Shown: one piece after another, positions 15,694 to 20,043 of the stretch
How the letters are laid out: the number at the start of each line of letters is the position of its first letter
Position numbering within the stretch: position 1 is the stretch's first letter
NCBI GenBank assembly: GCA_964419335.1
Contig: CAYQOX010000062.1
Location: 1 to 20,043 of the forward strand
DNA from: CAYQOX01 sp964419335
GTDB taxonomy: Bacteria > Hinthialibacterota > Hinthialibacteria > Hinthialibacterales > Hinthialibacteraceae
Reading direction: 5' to 3'
DNA length: 20,043 nt
Notes under the pieces: model-generated
Seen by the model: the letters and a program-made list of their open reading frames with translations, nothing else
The model's database searches: none
Told to the model about the DNA's origin: nothing
Made by a program: the position numbers and the translations under genes

Positions 15694-15699
15694 TATAAT
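15694..15699 (+). promoter_or_regulatory. Candidate -10 box for the metalloprotease gene
   Basis: A perfect TATAAT lies 45 nt before the ATG, and an overlapping second box, TACAAT, is 8 nt further on. No matching -35 hexamer is found at 16-18 nt, so the promoter would be weak, activator-dependent or of another sigma class. Confidence 0.35.
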
Positions 15700-15744
15700 G
15701 GTACAATCAATCAACTTTTATTGAGAAGATAAATTTCCAATTCA

Positions 15745-18510
15745 ATGAAAACCTTTTTACGCATTCTTATAGTACTTTCTTTTTTGGGATTCGCTGATCT
15801 GTCTCTCTATGCAGGTGGGCCTCTTTATGTTGTCGAGGGCGATCCTGTTTTATGGTCAGAGTCATCTATTCCTATAACTTATCATATTGATCCGGGAACA
15901 CTTGGTCCTCTGACAAAGGGTGAAGCTAGCGACCTTATTGAACAGGCTTTTTCCATGCTCGAAGAGAGCCCAGGCACTCGAGTGCAATTTCAACGAGGCG
16001 AGGATCTACCCACCGATATTACCCTCGAGAATTACGAAACCTATTACAACGACCCTGACTACGCATGGAATCCCATCATCTTCGATGATGATGGTTCCAT
16101 CATACGTGATTTGAATGGAGAAGGAGCCGAAGAACAAATGCTCGGCTTGGCCAATATTGTGCGCGAAGGGGAAGAGATTCAAGCCGCTCAGGTGGTATTC
16201 AATGGCCGATATATCGAAACGCATAATATCAGTTCTTCGGCGTTTTTGGCGACTGTTTTGCATGAACTTGGGCATTTTATCGGCTTGGATCACAGTCAGC
16301 AATTACGGCATATGGCTTATGATCTGGTGGGTTGGAATGATGTGCATGTACCCATCATGTTTCCTACTTCTACTGATGATGAGTCGGTACGTACAGAATT
16401 GACTCACGATGATAAGACTACGGTGGCCAATCTGTATCCCACCCAGCAACATTGGCGTGACACCGGTTCTATTGTCGGTACGATTCTCCGCCAAGGGGAT
16501 GAGTTTCCCGGAGCCAATGTGATCGCGCGTAGAATTGGTTCGGTCACGGATCACGTTTATTCTGCCGTATCAGGTACTTATCGTCATAACCGGGGGTCGT
16601 ATGTGATCCAGGGATTGCCGCCGGGGGAGTATCAGGTCTATGTCGAACCGATCGACCCAATTTATTATGGGGTTTCTTCTGTTGGTCAGTATGCCAATTT
16701 CAAAAGCAGTGCATCCTTTCAAAACCCACCGGCTCCTCAGTTTTACACGGAACATCCCCCTGTAAGTAAGGGGCGTAGTGTTTGGTCGCCAGTAACCGTG
16801 AGTGCGAATAATTTTACATCCCGAGTTGATATTGAATCCAACACGGAGGATTCTTTAAGTAACGAATATCTAACCCAAATTCTGCCTTTGGATGGGTTTG
16901 ATATAGGAGCCTTGCCGCCAGCCGATATTTCATTCTTTCAATATTTGCTCGTACCAGCGGGAGACGAAGAGCGGATTCTTATTCGAGTGCAATCTAAAAA
17001 TGTCAGCGATCAATTCGATGTCGTGGTGAAAATGGGTCAACCTGCCCGACAAAGTGATATTCCTACTGCCTTGAGCCGAGAAGGTGTGGTCGAACTAGAT
17101 CTGGCTCCTGATGGTGATCTTCCACTTGATGCCGAACGTTATTTTATTGCAGTGATCAACCGGGGAACTCAAATTCTTTCTTATCGTATTTCAACAAGTA
17201 CCGCTTCGATGCTCCCCCCGACTCCCACTCCCACGATTCCACCCGATCCAGAAGCGGTAAAGATCAATCCCCGCTTGGGATTGGTAGCACTCGATGCGTT
17301 TGGAGGCACGTATCCTAGAGGGATGGGAATCCATAATTTTGATGTTGGAAGTTGGGGAAGCGAAGGGAATTTTCATTATGGAGAATATGACGCTATACCA
17401 GATGCTGGCTCGATGGCACGGTTTCTTTATTTCGAGAATCAATTGTTTCCCATCGCTGAGGATATTGAATTTACGGGTGAAATCGATCCCGAAGGGAACG
17501 GCTCAGAGGGAGTGTATTTCCTGATTGGGGGTAATCTTCATGATGTGCCGCCGGTTTTGCCTCGGCTTGGAGCCACGGGGGGGCCTAACCATGGGGGCAT
17601 CGATGCCAACAATAATCCTGAGGATAATAAAGATTATGGAGGTTTCACCGGGGATCCTTTTCCCGTGGAATTTTATTGGAGCGGGGACTCGAAGGATAAA
17701 CCTGTTTTTATTTATGATCTAATTGATGTAGAACCTGCAGGCAATCACGGGTTTTATGCCTTGGATTTTGATGGCCGCATCTATGCAGAAGGGGATGCTT
17801 TAGAGTTTGTAGATCTGCAATCACCACCGCCTGATTTTCGGTCTAATACTTTTGCCGTCGATATGGAAATCTTCCGTGGTCGTGAGATTGATATTTCAAA
17901 CTCTCTTTACGCCGAGGATTTGATAGGAACAGGGGCCTATATTTTAGATAATTGGGGATTTATTTATAGCTTAGGTGAGGTTCCGGTGTTGCAGACCGAG
18001 TTTTTACCCGTCATTCCCCAGACAGAAGATATGAATTATTACGATATCGAGTTTCTGCCTGATCCGGAGGGGAATGAATTTATCGGCTTGGGGGTATTGC
18101 GGGGAGATGGCATGATTCAATGGGTCCCCTTTGAAGATACGGACAATCCCGAGCAATATGAAGAGTATATACGTGAGTTGAATCCCTTGGTGTTAGATCA
18201 TTTGGGATTTCCCTTGGATATCGCTCGTGATTTTGAAGTGGAAATCAGTGAAGATCCCCTTTATGGGCTGGATCAACAGGGAAATACGATTATTTATTCA
18301 GGTCGGCGTGTAGGTGTTTTTCTTTTTGATGGATACGGGGGGGTTCATCATGGTGGGGATACAACACTCTATACGGCGCATTTTACGGATGAGACTTCTA
18401 AGCCTTATCTTATCGAAGGAGAATTGGCTCAACCTTACCGGATCACGATTCCCTATTTCGGTGTTGATTTGCTACGTGACGTTGAACTAACTCTACCAGT
18501 AAATCGGTAA
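15745..18510 (+). CDS. Secreted matrixin-type zinc metalloprotease, multidomain
   Basis: This 921-aa protein begins with a Sec signal (residues 1-23, cleavage near LYA). Residues 40-232 form a metzincin protease domain: the zinc site HELGHFIGLDH (His173, Glu174, His177, His183), a Met-turn VPIMFP (202-207) and the matrixin-like LTHDDKTTVANLYP (219-232). Residues 241-302 look like a carboxypeptidase-regulatory beta-sandwich (GSIVGTIL...GSYVIQGLPPGEYQVYV). About 395-484 resembles a pre-peptidase C-terminal (PPC) domain, then a short PPTPTPT linker. Residues 505-921 contain five spaced motifs of the type LD-x-(F/W)-G-x-(I/V)-Y-x-x-G (see findings). It should degrade or process an extracellular protein; the target is unknown. 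The ribosome binding site is poor (GAGAAG 16 nt upstream). No propeptide Cys-switch or dockerin is visible. Confidence 0.92.
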   Translation: MKTFLRILIVLSFLGFADLSLYAGGPLYVVEGDPVLWSESSIPITYHIDPGTLGPLTKGEASDLIEQAFSMLEESPGTRVQFQRGEDLPTDITLENYETYYNDPDYAWNPIIFDDDGSIIRDLNGEGAEEQMLGLANIVREGEEIQAAQVVFNGRYIETHNISSSAFLATVLHELGHFIGLDHSQQLRHMAYDLVGWNDVHVPIMFPTSTDDESVRTELTHDDKTTVANLYPTQQHWRDTGSIVGTILRQGDEFPGANVIARRIGSVTDHVYSAVSGTYRHNRGSYVIQGLPPGEYQVYVEPIDPIYYGVSSVGQYANFKSSASFQNPPAPQFYTEHPPVSKGRSVWSPVTVSANNFTSRVDIESNTEDSLSNEYLTQILPLDGFDIGALPPADISFFQYLLVPAGDEERILIRVQSKNVSDQFDVVVKMGQPARQSDIPTALSREGVVELDLAPDGDLPLDAERYFIAVINRGTQILSYRISTSTASMLPPTPTPTIPPDPEAVKINPRLGLVALDAFGGTYPRGMGIHNFDVGSWGSEGNFHYGEYDAIPDAGSMARFLYFENQLFPIAEDIEFTGEIDPEGNGSEGVYFLIGGNLHDVPPVLPRLGATGGPNHGGIDANNNPEDNKDYGGFTGDPFPVEFYWSGDSKDKPVFIYDLIDVEPAGNHGFYALDFDGRIYAEGDALEFVDLQSPPPDFRSNTFAVDMEIFRGREIDISNSLYAEDLIGTGAYILDNWGFIYSLGEVPVLQTEFLPVIPQTEDMNYYDIEFLPDPEGNEFIGLGVLRGDGMIQWVPFEDTDNPEQYEEYIRELNPLVLDHLGFPLDIARDFEVEISEDPLYGLDQQGNTIIYSGRRVGVFLFDGYGGVHHGGDTTLYTAHFTDETSKPYLIEGELAQPYRITIPYFGVDLLRDVELTLPVNR

Positions 18511-18526
18511 ATCGATTTACTGTTTT
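18497..18526 (+). terminator. Hairpin terminator overlapping the metalloprotease stop codon
   Basis: CAGTAAATCG (18497-18506) and CGATTTACTG (18513-18522) form a perfect 10-bp stem with a 6-nt loop, followed by TTTTAT. The left arm encodes the last residues and the stop codon falls in the loop, which is an unusually tight arrangement. Confidence 0.72.
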
Positions 18527-18688
18527 ATCTCTCATTTTTTGTTGCGCTTTTTGCATACACACCAATAAGACTATTATTGAATATGCTTCATAGCATGTCA
18601 TTTCCTTTTGTTTTTTAAAATATGAAAAAAAAGTAAAAAACAATTGATTCTGAATTGCGAATATGCGATTATTATATTAGTTTCCTAA

Positions 18689-18716
18689 AGATCGATATAC
18701 GTGAATATATCGATCT
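18689..18716 (+). promoter_or_regulatory. Perfect 11-bp stem-loop in the leader of the 384-aa secreted gene
   Basis: AGATCGATATA pairs exactly with TATATCGATCT around the loop CGTGAA, ending 32 nt before the start codon. It is followed by an A-rich run, not T, so it is not a terminator on this strand. It may be an mRNA-stabilising leader hairpin or a protein-binding site. The surrounding gap from the metalloprotease stop to here is very AT-rich, with no convincing promoter pair. Confidence 0.5.
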
Positions 18717-18748
18717 CAAAAAAACTAAATTAAGGGAGGATCATTGTT

Positions 18749-19903
18749 ATGAAAAGAAGTGTTTTTCTGTGTTTATGCTTGGTAATTACGGGAATAGGAT
18801 ATGCACAAGAAGAGCAAGTGGTCGAAATTACCAGTTTTGAGGAACCTGAAGCTACGGCATTTTCGGGTGGGCAGACGGTATTTTCGATGGTCGATGAATT
18901 TAACGAAATGGATAATGTGGAACCTTACGATGGAGATTGGCATGTGGTCATGGAGTATGATACCAGTATTGACGTTTGGGGATTTGCCGATCTGGATCTC
19001 GCTGAGCCTGTGGATCTGACTGGGATGCGCGAAGTCCATATGTGGGTATATTTTTTGGATGATGTGCAACCTAATGAAGATGGAGTCTATGAACTTCGCT
19101 TTAGCATTGATGGAGATGTAACTATTGATTTAGGTTACAAGAGCCAAGAAGTCGCCGGCGAATGGGTGAAATATGTGTGGGAGATTGATGATATTTCTTC
19201 TCAAAATCTTCTTTCCTCTGTAACCGGTTTCAACATGTCTTTCATGCCGGGAGAAGATAACGCCACGGGATTGTGTTTTATCGACAATGTTTTTGCTGTT
19301 CGTCCAGAAGGTTTTCCCGAAGAGTTAGAATATGTCCAAGTTTACGATTTCGATGAAGAAGACGATAACGCAGCCCCGGTTGGTTGGGAAGCGATGAATG
19401 TTGATGTCTTCATTGGCGTGGGAGATATTGAGCCTTCTGAAGGTGAGAACTATATGGAAATCTATCTCGGTGAATGGTGGCAGCAAGACGCCATAACTAC
19501 CAATGCAAAAGAGGCAACCGACCTATGGGCCGAGGCAACGGACATCATCTTGGATGTATATGTGAGTGAAGATTTTGATGGTAGCTGGCTGCTTATGAAT
19601 CCTGTTGTCCAGTCGGGTGGAGAAGATGAGGATGGAAATCCACTCGAGCCCACCAATGGTTGGGATTCCTATGGCGAGCGGGATATCCGCTGGGGTGGTC
19701 CAGTGGGTGAATGGTGGACTGTAGCTTGGCCTTTCCGGGCGTATGAACATCTGGGGGCGCTAGAGCATGAAAATGGTTGGTTTCAAGTTATTTTGGTAAC
19801 GAACCAGGATGCAGCCCAGGCAGGGAAGAAAGTTTATGTGGATAATTTTCGCCTAGCGGTGCCTAAAGAACCGACGGAAGTCAAAGACTGGAGTTTATTC
19901 TAA
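18749..19903 (+). CDS. Secreted acidic protein with two CBM-like beta-sandwich modules
   Basis: This 384-aa protein has GGGAGGAT seven nt before its ATG and a Sec signal (residues 1-19, cut at GYA|QEE). The mature chain looks like two related modules, about 25-184 and 195-372. Each opens with a strand followed by acidic loops (ITSFEEPEA; VQVYDFDEED), has a Trp-rich middle (EWVKYVWEI; EWWTVAWPF) and closes with a nearly identical strand (CFIDNVFAV; VYVDNFRLAV). This closing 'DN' strand and the layout resemble carbohydrate-binding jelly-roll modules that accompany glycoside hydrolases, but no family is certain and no catalytic motif is seen. The chain is rich in Asp and Glu, and it ends EPTEVKDWSLF, which might be a sorting tail. 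It stands alone between two hairpin terminators and so forms its own transcription unit. Confidence 0.88.
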   Translation: MKRSVFLCLCLVITGIGYAQEEQVVEITSFEEPEATAFSGGQTVFSMVDEFNEMDNVEPYDGDWHVVMEYDTSIDVWGFADLDLAEPVDLTGMREVHMWVYFLDDVQPNEDGVYELRFSIDGDVTIDLGYKSQEVAGEWVKYVWEIDDISSQNLLSSVTGFNMSFMPGEDNATGLCFIDNVFAVRPEGFPEELEYVQVYDFDEEDDNAAPVGWEAMNVDVFIGVGDIEPSEGENYMEIYLGEWWQQDAITTNAKEATDLWAEATDIILDVYVSEDFDGSWLLMNPVVQSGGEDEDGNPLEPTNGWDSYGERDIRWGGPVGEWWTVAWPFRAYEHLGALEHENGWFQVILVTNQDAAQAGKKVYVDNFRLAVPKEPTEVKDWSLF

Positions 19904-19936
19904 AAAACTTCTCCATCTTACTTATTTCGATATAGG

Positions 19937-19987
19937 GGTGAATTCGCAAGAGAGATTGTTCCAGCCTCTTGCGGTTCACCTTTTTTT
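19937..19987 (+). terminator. Strong rho-independent terminator after the 384-aa gene
   Basis: GGTGAATTCGCAAGAG (19937-19952) pairs with CTCTTGCGGTTCACC (19966-19980) except for a small internal bulge, and seven T follow at once. It lies about 35 nt after the stop codon. Confidence 0.92.
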
Positions 19988-20015
19988 ATGACAATTCCTT
20001 CAATTTTACTATAAT
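19988..20015 (+). promoter_or_regulatory. Promoter for the next gene beyond the window
   Basis: ATGACA (19988-19993) and a perfect TATAAT (20010-20015) are 16 nt apart, directly after the terminator T-run. The window ends with AAGG at 20040-20043, a possible ribosome binding site for a gene starting just outside. Confidence 0.6.
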
Positions 20016-20043
20016 AGTAATATATGAGAAAATTTTCTTAAGG

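Overview
The window (about 47% GC by eye) looks like chromosomal DNA from an uncultured Gram-negative bacterium. It encodes a three-part envelope-spanning efflux pump with an outer-membrane lipoprotein channel, a Tat-exported protein, a GspG-like pseudopilin and several large secreted proteins. The Thr-Pro linkers, the lone C-terminal dockerin-like EF-hand and the long GspG-like pseudopilin recall PVC-group, Hydrogenedentes-, Sumerlaeota- or OLB16/Hinthialibacter-like lineages. That placement is from memory and is not proven. No rRNA, tRNA, CRISPR array, transposase or phage gene was seen.

Left part (1-7.2 kb): the end of an upstream gene and a small coiled-coil protein, closed by a terminator; a VOC-fold protein on the minus strand; a Tat-exported fucose-isomerase-like protein with a terminator; uvrB with its own promoter. 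Overlapping the end of uvrB is a secreted P-domain/VCBS-repeat/dockerin-like protein whose start codon cannot be identified. A GNAT acetyltransferase converges on it.

Middle (7.4-13.95 kb): a minus-strand operon, marR - outer-membrane factor - membrane-fusion protein - RND permease, with a good sigma-70-type promoter in front of marR. It encodes a complete HAE1-type multidrug pump plus a probable local regulator. The gene pairs lie 8, 54 and 2 nt apart.

Right part (14.0-20 kb): a DUF1848 protein with a C-terminal CX3CX2C motif shares a 4-nt stop-codon overlap with a convergent pseudopilin gene. A 921-aa secreted matrixin-type metalloprotease and a 384-aa acidic, two-module secreted protein follow on the plus strand, each ending in a strong hairpin terminator. 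A promoter for the next gene lies at the right edge.

I did not find a clearly new multi-gene system. The most unusual points are the His/Cys-rich leader before the Tat motif, the missing start codon of the P-domain protein, the repeat-rich C-terminal half of the metalloprotease, the radical-SAM-like motif at the end of the DUF1848 protein, and a perfect 11-bp hairpin in the leader of the 384-aa gene.
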